A stretch of 64,000 nucleotides of DNA, taken from positions 65,259-129,258 of the forward strand of contig CBIHOV010000024.1 in NCBI GenBank assembly GCA_966211765.1, given 5' to 3'. Under the pieces are notes generated by a model, which saw nothing but the letters and a program-made list of their open reading frames with translations, did not search any database and was not told where the DNA came from. The stretch comes from Paraflavitalea sp966211765 (GTDB lineage Bacteria; Bacteroidota; Bacteroidia; Chitinophagales; Chitinophagaceae). Made by a program: the position numbers and the translations under genes. This document shows, piece by piece, positions 50,694-59,373 of the stretch (position 1 is its first letter; each line of letters opens with the position of its first letter).

Positions 50694-51773
50694 ATGAGTA
50701 AAAAAGATATTGAGACGGATAACGAGCTGGATAACGAGTTGGAAGACAGCTCAGAAGGTCCCGAGGAGCTATATGAGCGTATGAACCTGGTGGTAGATGG
50801 TGGGCAGGCCCCCATGCGCCTGGACAAATTCCTGGTACAACGCATTGAAAATGCCTCCCGCAACAAGGTGCAGCAAGCCATCGAAAGTGGCCGCGTGCTC
50901 ATTAATGGCAAGCAGGTACAATCCAATCACAAGATCAAGCCTGGTGAAGAGATCGTTGTATACTCCGACAAAGAGGTGAAAGGTGAAGACATCGTACCGG
51001 AAAAGATGCCGCTAAATATTGAATATGAGGACGATGATATCCTGATCATCAATAAGCCGGTTGGCCTCGTAGTACACCCTGCCAGTGGCAATCCCAGTGG
51101 AACCCTGATCAATGGGGTGGCCTGGTACCTGCTCCAGCAAAACAGTGAGTTGAATGCAGAGGTACTACCTCGCTTTGGACTGGTACACCGCATTGATAAA
51201 AATACAAGTGGATTGATGGTATTGGCCAAGACCGAAAAGGCAGTCAGCAGCCTGGCCAAAGAATTCTTTAACCATACCATTCACCGGCAATATGTAGCGC
51301 TGGTATGGGGTGATGTGGCGGAAGACAGCGGCACGGTGAAGGCCCATATTGGCCGGCACCAGCGTTTCCGCAAGATCTTTGATGCCTATCCCGATGGAGA
51401 ATATGGCAAGGAAGCCACTACCCATTATAAAGTGCTGGAGCGGTTTGGTTATGTAACGATGGTACAATGTGAACTGGAAACAGGGCGCACACACCAGATC
51501 CGGGTACACATGAAACACATTGGCCATCCCCTGTTCAACGATGAAGTATATGGTGGCGACAGGATCGTAAAAGGTACCGTATTCAGTAAATACAAACAAT
51601 TTGTAGATAATTGCTTTGCCATTTGTCCCCGGCATGCCCTCCATGCAAAGACCCTTGGGTTTATCCATCCTCGCACTCGTCAGGAAGTTGTTTTTAACAG
51701 CGAGATACCCAATGATATGGAGCAAGTGATCACCAAATGGAGGAATTACGTACAGGTAAAGAACATTATCTGA
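50694..51773 (+). CDS. rluD: RluD-family ribosomal large-subunit pseudouridine synthase
   Basis: 359 residues. N-terminal S4 domain (RLDKFLVQRIENASRNKVQQAIESGRVLINGKQV), then the RluA/RluD core with HRIDKNTSGLMVLAKT (catalytic Asp), the motif-II region YVALVWGDVAEDSGTVKAHIGRH and C-terminal HALHAKTLGFIHP. RluD modifies 23S rRNA helix 69. The first 20 residues are acidic and the start was chosen at MSKKDIETD, supported by the -7 box. A strong hairpin terminator follows at once. Confidence 0.95.
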   Translation: MSKKDIETDNELDNELEDSSEGPEELYERMNLVVDGGQAPMRLDKFLVQRIENASRNKVQQAIESGRVLINGKQVQSNHKIKPGEEIVVYSDKEVKGEDIVPEKMPLNIEYEDDDILIINKPVGLVVHPASGNPSGTLINGVAWYLLQQNSELNAEVLPRFGLVHRIDKNTSGLMVLAKTEKAVSSLAKEFFNHTIHRQYVALVWGDVAEDSGTVKAHIGRHQRFRKIFDAYPDGEYGKEATTHYKVLERFGYVTMVQCELETGRTHQIRVHMKHIGHPLFNDEVYGGDRIVKGTVFSKYKQFVDNCFAICPRHALHAKTLGFIHPRTRQEVVFNSEIPNDMEQVITKWRNYVQVKNII

Positions 51774-51780
51774 TCATAAG

Positions 51781-51829
51781 AAAAGGTGACAGCTTTCTCC
51801 TGCATCGCAAAGGAAAGCTGTCACCTTTT
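51781..51829 (+). terminator. Intrinsic terminator after rluD
   Basis: AAAAGGTGACAGCTTTC and GAAAGCTGTCACCTTTT (51781-51797, 51813-51829) form a perfect 17 bp stem with a 15-base loop. Confidence 0.9.
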
Positions 51830-51834
51830 GTAGT

Positions 51835-51869
51835 AAGGGTGGGTCGCTTTCCCAAAGCGGCTCACCCTT
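51835..51869. repeat. Palindrome (copy 2 of the family at 35332)
   Basis: AAGGGTGGGTCGCTTT CCC AAAGCGGCTCACCCTT is a 16 bp stem (two G-T wobbles) with a three-base loop. The inner 23 bases differ by only one base from 35341-35363. It ends two bases before the stop codon of the leftward gene at 51872, just as the first copy ends next to a leftward stop. Confidence 0.85.
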
Positions 51870-51871
51870 AT

Positions 51872-52804
51872 TTATCTCGTAAAATCAAATAAGGTAGCTG
51901 TAAAAGCTGCATTTTCCCGCTTCTTCAATACCACTCCCCAGCTGCCATTGTAACGCAGTACTTTGGGCACCAGGTAATCTTCAAACTTTGTCATTTCTGC
52001 TTCCATACTCACATCAAAGCTGTATACACCGGCATTGTAACTCAGATCATAATTGCGGGCCACAATATCCCAGTTATCGATATTGAACCAGGTGGTCATT
52101 TCATTGATCACGATCTTTCCTTTTTCACCGGAACTAAGATCTGAACGAGGCACCAGTTTGAATACATAACACATTTGACCATTGAAGGTGTTCATGTCTA
52201 TTATATAATCGTACAGTTTGCTCACTTCCTCATCGAACACTGCTATTTTATTACCAATGAAGGGTATACCCGGGATCTTCTTCCCAGGATTAAAGAACAG
52301 CATTTTCAGTTGCTCTTTGTGCTTTTCAATACCAGTCTTGTTTTTCGTGCTGAACTCATTTCCTTTCACAATATTCGATTCACCGCAGATGGTATCGCGG
52401 GCAAAAAACAAACCGGCATACAGGTTGGCCGTATAATAATTGAAATTGTGGTTCCTGTCATACATATCACCCGTGGTCGTTTCTTCCAGTACTTTCATCC
52501 AGCGACAGGTATCTTTTACCACCTGCTGTGTACGGCTTTTAAGCGTTGCCTTCACATCGCCCTTCTTTTCCAGCATGCGGATATCATTGAGAGCTGTATA
52601 GCCTAATACTTTCAGGTTGCGGAAAGCTTTGTAAAAAGTGGTATCTTCTTTTACCCGGTCAATGAAGGCAGGAACATTCAGGTTGCTTCTTACCACTACC
52701 TCTTTCAGGGTAATGGCCTTTTTATTGACAGTAACGGCAGTATCTTTTTGAGCGAAGGCACTACAAGCCAATAAGAGTACGGGTATAAAAGACATTGCTC
52801 TCAT
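51872..52804 (-). CDS. Conserved secreted hypothetical protein
   Basis: 310 residues. Signal peptide ending SAFAQ (Gln +1). Starts with a TonB-receptor-like linker word (KKAITLKEVVVRSN), but the rest is not a barrel; it is a mixed domain without catalytic motif. I do not recognise a family. Codon use matches neighbours. Likely a periplasmic or surface protein. Confidence 0.7.
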   Translation of the reverse strand: MRAMSFIPVLLLACSAFAQKDTAVTVNKKAITLKEVVVRSNLNVPAFIDRVKEDTTFYKAFRNLKVLGYTALNDIRMLEKKGDVKATLKSRTQQVVKDTCRWMKVLEETTTGDMYDRNHNFNYYTANLYAGLFFARDTICGESNIVKGNEFSTKNKTGIEKHKEQLKMLFFNPGKKIPGIPFIGNKIAVFDEEVSKLYDYIIDMNTFNGQMCYVFKLVPRSDLSSGEKGKIVINEMTTWFNIDNWDIVARNYDLSYNAGVYSFDVSMEAEMTKFEDYLVPKVLRYNGSWGVVLKKRENAAFTATLFDFTR

Positions 52805-52886
52805 ACCCGTAATATAATTATTTCGCTTTAAAGGTGTACGAACGGTAGTGATTATTAAGCTGCTTTTAAGATTTGTTATTAACCTG

Positions 52887-53465
52887 TTATTTAGGAAAGG
52901 ACATTTTATAATCCACTTTTATCTTGCCCTTCGTAATGTCATCCAGTTTTCCTTTCAGCAGCTTACGTTTGAGTGGTTTAAGATAGTCAATGAACAACTT
53001 CCCTTCAATATGATCGTATTCGTGCAGTATAACGCGGGCGGTTATACCATTGAAAGTTTTGGTATGGGTAACAAACTGCTCATCTTCGTATTCTAGCGTT
53101 ACTTCTTCATGACGGGTAACATCTTCCCTTATTTTTGGAATGCTCAGGCATCCTTCATTATAAGCCCATTCCTTACCGTTAAGCGATTTGATATGCGCAT
53201 TGATAAACACCTGCTTGATGCCTGGCTCATCAGGATATTTACCCTGCTCATCTTCATCCTGGTTGGCAAATATCTGGGAACTGTCTACCACAAAAAGACG
53301 GATATCCCGGTTGATCTGCGGAGCAGCCAATCCTACCCCATTGCTGGCGTACATGGTTTCCCACATATCTTCTATTAATTTGGGAAGACCTGGGTAATCC
53401 GGCGTAATATCCTTGCTTACAACACGTAATACAGGTGCTCCGTAAGCTACAATAGAGAGGATCAT
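52887..53465 (-). CDS. def: Peptide deformylase
   Basis: 192 residues with all three motifs: GVGLAAPQ (motif 1), EGCLSIP (motif 2, Cys metal ligand) and the HEYDH zinc site (motif 3). An acidic insert (FANQDEDEQGKYPDEPG) between motifs 1 and 2 is typical of Bacteroidota enzymes. Removes formyl from nascent N-formylmethionine in the cytoplasm. Confidence 0.96.
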   Translation of the reverse strand: MILSIVAYGAPVLRVVSKDITPDYPGLPKLIEDMWETMYASNGVGLAAPQINRDIRLFVVDSSQIFANQDEDEQGKYPDEPGIKQVFINAHIKSLNGKEWAYNEGCLSIPKIREDVTRHEEVTLEYEDEQFVTHTKTFNGITARVILHEYDHIEGKLFIDYLKPLKRKLLKGKLDDITKGKIKVDYKMSFPK

Positions 53466-53575
53466 GCTAGTATGCTTAAATGCTTGATTAGTCGATTGTT
53501 AAATTATAATTCCGGCTGCAAATATACGGCAAATATGCCACTTGGCCAGCACTTAGACCCGGGCCTGGCCCCGCT

Positions 53576-53989
53576 TTAAACCATTCTTTGCAAATATTCC
53601 TGCAACATGATAGTGGCTGCTATTTCGTCTACCAGGGCCTTATTTCGCCTTTGCATCTTCTTTAACCCCATCTCAATCATGGCCTGGGAAGCCATTTTGG
53701 AGGTATAACGCTCATCCACCGTTTTTAGGGGTATAGCAGGGAACTCTTTCTTCAGTCTTTCTATGATCTTCTTTACCAGCGGAGTGGCATGCGTATCCGT
53801 ATCGTCCCAGTTCTTGGGCTCGCCGATAATGATCAGTTCAACAGTCTCTTTGGAGAAATAGTCTTTCAGGAAATTGATGAGTTTGGGAGATTCAACCGTA
53901 GTAAGCCCCGTTGCGATGATCTGTAACGGGTCTGTCACAGCAATGCCGGTTCTTTTAAGGCCATAATCGATAGAAAGGATACGGGGCAT
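53576..53989 (-). CDS. ruvX: Putative Holliday junction resolvase RuvX (YqgF family)
   Basis: 137 residues: the RNase H-like N-terminus MPRILSIDYGLKRTGIAVTDP, VELIIIGEPKN and the C-terminal KALVDEIAATIMLQEYL. Members process 16S rRNA precursors or resolve junctions; a defined role is debated. It is separated by 110 bp from the deformylase and by 12 bp from the UbiA gene on the same strand, so it may share the UbiA transcript. Confidence 0.92.
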   Translation of the reverse strand: MPRILSIDYGLKRTGIAVTDPLQIIATGLTTVESPKLINFLKDYFSKETVELIIIGEPKNWDDTDTHATPLVKKIIERLKKEFPAIPLKTVDERYTSKMASQAMIEMGLKKMQRRNKALVDEIAATIMLQEYLQRMV

Positions 53990-54001
53990 GTTGAGCAGGG
54001 T

Positions 54002-54931
54002 TTAAAGTGAAGGATTCCAGATCAAAGTAATATCAGCAATTACAAATACTGCGAACACCACGCTTGCAATACCATTAGCTGTCATAAAAGCAAGGTTTAC
54101 CCGGCGCAGATCATTAGGTTTCACCACCGAATGCTGGTAAATAAGCATTCCTGCAAACACTGTTACTCCGATCCAGTACAACCAGTGAAACTGACCATAC
54201 ACCCCGGCGATAATGACACAAGCGGCACTCAGTACATGTAATATTTCAGATACCCTTAATGCTTTGGCCTTACCCAGCCAGGCCGGAATGGAATGCAACT
54301 GATTCAATTTATCGAACTCCTCATCTTGTAAAGCATAAATAATATCGAATCCACTCACCCAAAAAATAACCGCGAAAGAGAACAAGATGGGTAATAGGGT
54401 AAAAGCACCTGTTACAGCCAGGAAGGCGCCGATAGGAGCCAGCGAAAGGCCCAGGCCCAATACCAGATGGCAAAGAGGTGTAAAACGCTTGGTATAGCTA
54501 TAAAACAGTACAACGAATAAAGCAACAGGTGAAAGGAAAAAACACAACGGGTTAATGAACCAGCAGCAAACCATGAACAGCGCACTGCAGATAATGGTGA
54601 ACACCAATACCCGGTCTGCTTTTAGAATGCCAGCAGGTATTTCCCGGATGGCGGTGCGCGGGTTCTTCGCGTCGAACTTCCGGTCCAGGTAACGATTAAA
54701 CGCCATTGCAGCGCTGCGGGCGAAGATCATACAGAGAATAACCAATACAAATTTGATAACTAATTGTTCCGCTCCGATACTGTCCAGGCTCCAACCAATG
54801 GATTTATTCAGGTTCCACTGCCCTACCGGGTACATATGCATGCCTAAAAAGAACCCGATCAACGCAAAAGGCATGGCGAAGATGGTATGAGAGAATTTGA
54901 CCAGCGAGAGATAATTCTTAACTGTTGACAT
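54002..54931 (-). CDS. UbiA-family prenyltransferase (possibly menaquinone-pathway MqnP-like)
   Basis: 309 residues. Seven to nine membrane helices and the two Asp-rich motifs: NRYLDRKFDAKNPRTAIREIPAG (motif 1) and DEEFDKLNQLHSIP (motif 2). The NPRTA region matches the ubiA_other subgroup, whose members include MqnP of the futalosine route to menaquinone. It attaches an isoprenoid chain to an aromatic acid in the inner membrane. ATG at 54931 chosen because the preceding in-frame TTG adds an atypical tail. Overlapping its 5' side is the TrmH gene with 10 bp gap. Confidence 0.87.
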   Translation of the reverse strand: MSTVKNYLSLVKFSHTIFAMPFALIGFFLGMHMYPVGQWNLNKSIGWSLDSIGAEQLVIKFVLVILCMIFARSAAMAFNRYLDRKFDAKNPRTAIREIPAGILKADRVLVFTIICSALFMVCCWFINPLCFFLSPVALFVVLFYSYTKRFTPLCHLVLGLGLSLAPIGAFLAVTGAFTLLPILFSFAVIFWVSGFDIIYALQDEEFDKLNQLHSIPAWLGKAKALRVSEILHVLSAACVIIAGVYGQFHWLYWIGVTVFAGMLIYQHSVVKPNDLRRVNLAFMTANGIASVVFAVFVIADITLIWNPSL

Positions 54932-54941
54932 GGGATAATTT

Positions 54942-55481
54942 TCAGCGTTCAATATTCAATTTTGCACGTACCAGTTCCCACAATACTATACCGGCAGCTA
55001 CCGAAATGTTCAACGAATGTTTCATACCCAGTTGGGGTATCTCAATGCAACCATCACAGGCCTTAATGACCTCCGCATCTACTCCACTTACTTCATTGCC
55101 AAATACAACAGCCAGCGGGGCCGGTTGGTTGGCATCAAACTGGTTTAAGGGTACACTATTCTCCACCTGCTCTATTGCCCAAAGCTGGTATCCTGTATCC
55201 CGTAATTCCTGCACAGCTTCCAGGGTGGAGGCATAGTATTTCCAGGTCACTGTTTCTGTAGCACCCAGGGCTGTTTTATGGATATCCCGGTGGGGAGGCT
55301 GTGGAGTATAGCCACATAGGTAAATTCCCTGCAGCAAAAAGGCGTCTGCTGTGCGGAATACGCTGCCAACATTGTGCATGCTGCGGATATTGTCCAGCAC
55401 TACAATTACAGGTATTTTATCCGACTCCCTGAAGTCCGTTACTGATTTACGGTTCAGTTCATCCATGCTCAATTTGCGCAT
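54942..55481 (-). CDS. TrmH-family RNA methyltransferase
   Basis: 179 residues from the ATG at 55481; the frame extends to 55565, but that would overlap the HAD gene promoter and adds a Lys/Cys-rich tail. SpoU motifs: NIRSMHNVGSVFRTADAF, AVVFGNEVSGV (motif 2) and IPQLGMKHSLNISVAAGIVLWEL (motif 3 knot). It 2'-O-methylates a ribose in tRNA or rRNA; specificity unknown. It precedes the UbiA gene by 10 bp. Confidence 0.9.
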   Translation of the reverse strand: MRKLSMDELNRKSVTDFRESDKIPVIVVLDNIRSMHNVGSVFRTADAFLLQGIYLCGYTPQPPHRDIHKTALGATETVTWKYYASTLEAVQELRDTGYQLWAIEQVENSVPLNQFDANQPAPLAVVFGNEVSGVDAEVIKACDGCIEIPQLGMKHSLNISVAAGIVLWELVRAKLNIER

Positions 55482-55528
55482 CTCGCAAAGGTAACTCACA
55501 TCTGCCTTCTCACATCTCACGATTTCAG

Positions 55529-55536
55529 TATTTTTG
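55529..55536 (+). promoter_or_regulatory. Bacteroidota -7 box for the HAD gene
   Basis: TATTTTTG fits TAnnTTTG exactly, 34 bases upstream of the ATG at 55571. Confidence 0.5.
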
Positions 55537-55570
55537 CGGCTCCTTTTGAAAACAAGTAAGAACAAGAATT

Positions 55571-56227
55571 ATGAAACCCACTACAGTTATTTTTGATATG
55601 GACGGCCTGCTCATTGACTCTGAACCTTTATGGGAGGAGGCTGGCAAGGAAACCCTGGCCGGGTTTGGCGTAAGTCTTACTGACGAGCAATACCACTTCA
55701 GTACCGGTTTACGCACGCGTGAATGGATCGACTGGTGGTTTACCTGGTTCAATATCGATAAAAAGCATGCTTTGGAGGCTGAGCTTGCTATAGTTCAGAA
55801 AGCCATCGAAAAGATCGCAGAACGGGGTATTGCCATGCCCGGTGTAGACCAGGTATTTCCGCTTTTGAAAGAGAAAGGTTTTAAGATAGGCCTGGCCACC
55901 TCATCACCCCTTGCCCTGGTGAGCGTAGTAGCCGAAAAACTACAGATCAATGACTACCTGCAGGCCATTGCTTCTGCTGAGGAATTAAAATATGGTAAGC
56001 CGCATCCGCAGGTATACCTGGATTGTGCGGCGGCATTGGAAGTTTCGCCATTGGAATGTGTGTGCCTGGAAGATTCATTCAATGGAATGATCGCTGTAAA
56101 AGCAGCCCGCATGAAGTGTATAGTAATACCTGCCAAACATCAACAACACCAGGCCCGCTGGGATGCTGCTGATATAAAATTACCTTCCCTGCTTCACCTG
56201 AATGAGGGGGTATTGGATGATCTGTAA
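55571..56227 (+). CDS. HAD-IA phosphatase, hexitol/2-deoxyglucose-6-phosphatase-like (HxpB/YniC type)
   Basis: 218 residues. Motif I FDMDGLLIDSEP (nucleophile Asp), cap domain of the beta-phosphoglucomutase subclass, motif II LATSSP, motif III EELKYGKPHPQVYL and motif IV CLEDSFNGMIA. The family dephosphorylates sugar phosphates; which one is unknown. It faces the TrmH gene divergently. Confidence 0.9.
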   Translation: MKPTTVIFDMDGLLIDSEPLWEEAGKETLAGFGVSLTDEQYHFSTGLRTREWIDWWFTWFNIDKKHALEAELAIVQKAIEKIAERGIAMPGVDQVFPLLKEKGFKIGLATSSPLALVSVVAEKLQINDYLQAIASAEELKYGKPHPQVYLDCAAALEVSPLECVCLEDSFNGMIAVKAARMKCIVIPAKHQQHQARWDAADIKLPSLLHLNEGVLDDL

Positions 56228-56276
56228 TGCGGGCAATACATTGCCTGTGTAGTGAAGCCGGTGTATTAACATCAGG

Positions 56277-56357
56277 TTATGCGCTGCAGTGAAAAAAACA
56301 GATCAGCATCAGAATAACCATCAATAGATAGAAAGGCTGCATTTTTTCATTTTTCAT
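56277..56357 (-). CDS. Possible 26-residue membrane micropeptide
   Basis: The frame reads MKNEKMQPFYLLMVILMLIC with one hydrophobic helix and no signal cleavage motif. Micropeptides of this size occur as membrane-complex subunits, but nothing links this one to a complex. Its start has no clear -7 box. The surrounding 380 bp is otherwise gene-free. Confidence 0.3.
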   Translation of the reverse strand: MKNEKMQPFYLLMVILMLICFFHCSA

Positions 56358-56555
56358 ATGGAAAATTTGAATAGTTAGTTGTGACCTTCCAAATGAAATA
56401 ACATGCTACAGGTATGGGGGGCTAATAATCAGAGTGGGGATAGAGGCCTGATTTGCTACTAAAAACGGGACAATCAAGGTACGAAATTCCTGCATACAAA
56501 CGCCATACCAATGAAAATTATTCTTAATTTATGCTGCCGGAGCTATGGCAGATCA

Positions 56556-56586
56556 TAAAAAAGCGTTCCGGTGATCCGGAACGCTT
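56556..56586 (-). terminator. Intrinsic terminator of rpsA
   Basis: AAGCGTTCCGG TGAT CCGGAACGCTT (56561-56571, 56576-56586) is an 11 bp perfect stem; minus-strand T-run on its left side. Confidence 0.9.
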
Positions 56587-56610
56587 GTATCAGGTAATAA
56601 CTGTTGTTAA

Positions 56611-58542
56611 TTACTCTTTAGGTGCAGGAGCATCACCACCTTGCTTCTCTTCCTGCTTCAGCTTTTCTTTGATCTCAGCCAAAGCACCCAGATCGCCGAG
56701 GGTAGCTTTCTCTACTTTACCTTGTATGTTCTTCACTGCTTTCTTGGTCTTATCAGCCTCTGTTCTTGCTTCCTTGCGGGCAGCTTCCTTCTCTTCTACC
56801 TTAGATTGTTCCCAGATGCGTGTGTGTGATACAACGATGCGTTTTTCATTGCGATCGAATTCGATCACCATGAACTGCGAAGTTTCATCAGCACCCATGC
56901 TCTTACCATCTTCTTTGGTTAAGTGACGGTTAGGAGCAAATCCTTCCAGGCCATAAGGCAACTGAACAATACCACCATTATCATCACGGCGGATAACTGT
57001 TCCTTCATGCACTGTTCCAACAGCAAATGTATCTTGCAGTGCATTCCAGGGATCTTCTTCCAGTTGTTTGTGACCAAGTTGCAGCTTACGGTTCTCCTTA
57101 TCGATACCGAGGATCACTACGTCGATGTTAGAACCAACTTTAGTGTACTCGGAAGGATGGTTGAAACGTTTCAGCCAGCTCAGATCGCTGATGTGGATCA
57201 TACCACCAATACCAGGAGCCAGTTCAACAAATACACCGTAAGGAGTAATGTTTTTCACCAGGCCGGTATGACGGCTTCCTTCAGGGAATTTAGTTTCGAT
57301 CGTGCTCCAGGGATCTTCGCTCATTTGCTTGATAGACAAGCTCATTTTGCGGCTGCCCTTATCCAGTGTAACGATCTTGGCTTCATACTCATCACCCAGT
57401 TTGAAGAACTCTTTGGCGTTGATCGGCGTATTGGCCCAGGTAATTTCACTTACGTGAACCAGACCTTCTACACCTGGCATGATTTCCAGGAATGCACCGT
57501 AATCTTCAATGTTTACTACTTTACCTTTCACTACAGAACCTTCATGCACATTTTCTGGTAAAATATCCCATGGGTGCGGAGTAAGTTGTTTCAGACCAAG
57601 GCTGATACGTTTCTTCTCGTCGTCGAAATCCAGTACCACCACTTTCAGCTTCTGATCCAGCTTCAATACTTCGCTCGGATGGCTGATACGTCCCCAGCTG
57701 ATATCGGTGATATACAGCAAGCCGTCCAGACCGCCCAGGTCCATGAATGCACCGAAATCGGTGATATTCTTGATAGTACCTTCCAACACCTGACCTCTTT
57801 CGAGTTTGCTCATGATCTCTGCACGTTGTGCTTCGATATCGCTTTCGATGAGGGCCTTGTGAGATACTACAGCGTTCTTGATCGCTTCGTTGATCTTCAC
57901 TACCTTGAACTCCATGGTCTTACCTACAAACTGATCGTAATCAGTTACAGGCTTAACGTCAATTTGTGAACCTGGCAGGAAGGTTTCCATACCAAATACA
58001 TCCACAATAAGACCGCCCTTGGTTTTAGAAGTAACAGTACCGGTAATAACTTCGCCAGTCTTGTGAACTTCCACAATGCGCTCCCAGGCACGGGTAATAC
58101 GGGCTTGTTTGCGGCTGAGGTTCAGGTGACCATCCCGGTCTTCCTTCTCAACAACCATCACTTCTACCTCATCACCTGTTCTCAGGTTAGCCAGGTCACG
58201 GAATTCGTTCAGAGAAACGAGACCGTCGCTTTTGAAACCGATGTTGATAACCACGTCAGTCTTCGTCATGGCTACCACCAGGCCTTTCACCAGCTCTCCG
58301 TCAGTAACGGCTTTGAAAGTACCTTCGTAAACAGCATCGTACTTCAGCTTTTCTTCTTTGGTGTAAGAAGCAACATTGCGTTTGTCAATGCTCCAGTCAA
58401 AATCATCATGAGCGCCCGGATCTTCATAAACCGGAGCAGCCGCCACAGGTGCAGTTGGTGTCGCTGTAGCCTCTTCCACAGGTGCAGAAGAAGACTCCTG
58501 TGCATCAGCGTTTAGTTGTTTAACAATTAAATTTTCAAACAT
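56611..58542 (-). CDS. rpsA: 30S ribosomal protein S1
   Basis: 643 residues with six S1 domains. The start MFENLIVKQ (58542) is preferred to the frame's upstream Met, which adds 12 residues. S1 repeats are visible as KGLVVAMTKTDVVINIGFKSDG, GTIKNITDFGAFMDLGGLDG, GKVVNIEDYGAFLEIMPGVEG, GLVKNITPYGVFVELAPGIGG and the final GTVIRRDDNGGIVQLPYG. The C-terminal 50 residues are Lys/Glu/Ala-rich, an S1 trait in this phylum. Binds mRNA for translation initiation; in Bacteroidota this matters because Shine-Dalgarno sequences are scarce. Confidence 0.96.
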   Translation of the reverse strand: MFENLIVKQLNADAQESSSAPVEEATATPTAPVAAAPVYEDPGAHDDFDWSIDKRNVASYTKEEKLKYDAVYEGTFKAVTDGELVKGLVVAMTKTDVVINIGFKSDGLVSLNEFRDLANLRTGDEVEVMVVEKEDRDGHLNLSRKQARITRAWERIVEVHKTGEVITGTVTSKTKGGLIVDVFGMETFLPGSQIDVKPVTDYDQFVGKTMEFKVVKINEAIKNAVVSHKALIESDIEAQRAEIMSKLERGQVLEGTIKNITDFGAFMDLGGLDGLLYITDISWGRISHPSEVLKLDQKLKVVVLDFDDEKKRISLGLKQLTPHPWDILPENVHEGSVVKGKVVNIEDYGAFLEIMPGVEGLVHVSEITWANTPINAKEFFKLGDEYEAKIVTLDKGSRKMSLSIKQMSEDPWSTIETKFPEGSRHTGLVKNITPYGVFVELAPGIGGMIHISDLSWLKRFNHPSEYTKVGSNIDVVILGIDKENRKLQLGHKQLEEDPWNALQDTFAVGTVHEGTVIRRDDNGGIVQLPYGLEGFAPNRHLTKEDGKSMGADETSQFMVIEFDRNEKRIVVSHTRIWEQSKVEEKEAARKEARTEADKTKKAVKNIQGKVEKATLGDLGALAEIKEKLKQEEKQGGDAPAPKE

Positions 58543-58782
58543 GATAGAATCCCGAAGGTTTTTAAATTCGGGAGGCAAAGATACGTCAAAATGCTGAACA
58601 GCAGCGGGTTTTTACTGTTTTTTTGAACGAATAAAGCGCTCATCCGCAGGGCTTTACAATGACTCCCAAAATAGGTTCCGGGGAGGCAGTTCCCACCCTG
58701 GCCCCTGCGCTTATTTGTAAATACAAGCAGACTGTTGATTATTATTTTTATGCAAAACATTTCAAGGCAACCAGTTTTCTGC

Positions 58783-58790
58783 TATTTTTG
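58783..58790 (+). promoter_or_regulatory. Bacteroidota -7 box for the DinB-like gene
   Basis: TATTTTTG fits TAnnTTTG exactly, 26 bases before the ATG at 58817. Confidence 0.5.
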
Positions 58791-58816
58791 AAACCTTTTT
58801 ACACCAACCGTTTACA

Positions 58817-59272
58817 ATGATCACACCGGTTTTAATTCAGTTATTTGAGGAAGGCTTAACTAAACTTTCAGGAGAAATCAATGCCTATCCAGACGATGCA
58901 AGCCTTTGGGTAACCAAAGACGGAATCAACAACAGTGGTGGTAACCTCTGCCTCCACCTCACTGGCAACCTCCAGCATTTTTTAGGGGCTGTATTGAATG
59001 ATTCAGGCTATGTACGCAACCGCGATGCCGAATTCAAAGTAAAGAATATCGTGAAAGCCAAATTGCTCAACGAAATAGAAGAGACAAAAACAGCTGTTAG
59101 AGATACCCTTGAGCAGGTAAGCAAAAAAGTATTGGATAAGACTTATCCACTGCCCATCAACGGCGAAATGGTCAATACAGAATATTTCCTGGTATACCTG
59201 TTGGCCCACCTCAATTACCATATCGGGCAAATCAATTACCTCAGAAGGTTAGTGACCCATGTGCCCGCTTAA
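58817..59272 (+). CDS. DinB/DUF1572-like protein
   Basis: 151 residues of a four-helix DinB-type bundle. The metal-type His pattern is present: NLCLHLTGNLQHFLGAV, then YLLAHLNYHIGQINYLRR with the DinB triad-like histidines. The family includes damage-inducible and mycothiol-dependent enzymes; the actual reaction is unknown. A palindrome starts two bases after its stop. Confidence 0.85.
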   Translation: MITPVLIQLFEEGLTKLSGEINAYPDDASLWVTKDGINNSGGNLCLHLTGNLQHFLGAVLNDSGYVRNRDAEFKVKNIVKAKLLNEIEETKTAVRDTLEQVSKKVLDKTYPLPINGEMVNTEYFLVYLLAHLNYHIGQINYLRRLVTHVPA

Positions 59273-59274
59273 TA

Positions 59275-59370
59275 GTCCGAAAGGCAGTAAAGCCGGAAAG
59301 TCCGGAAGTATCTTCGATTATTACGAACATACTTCCGGACTTCCTGTCTTCCGGGCTACTCGTCTTTCTG
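59275..59370. repeat. Long palindromic intergenic element (copy 2 of family with 36821)
   Basis: Begins GTCCGAAAGGCAGTAAAGCC, closely matching 36821-36840, and has a nested 14 bp perfect stem AAGTCCGGAAGTAT/ATACTTCCGGACTT (59298-59311, 59329-59342). Like copy 1 it occupies the convergent gap directly after a plus-strand stop. Confidence 0.85.
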
Positions 59371-59373
59371 ACT

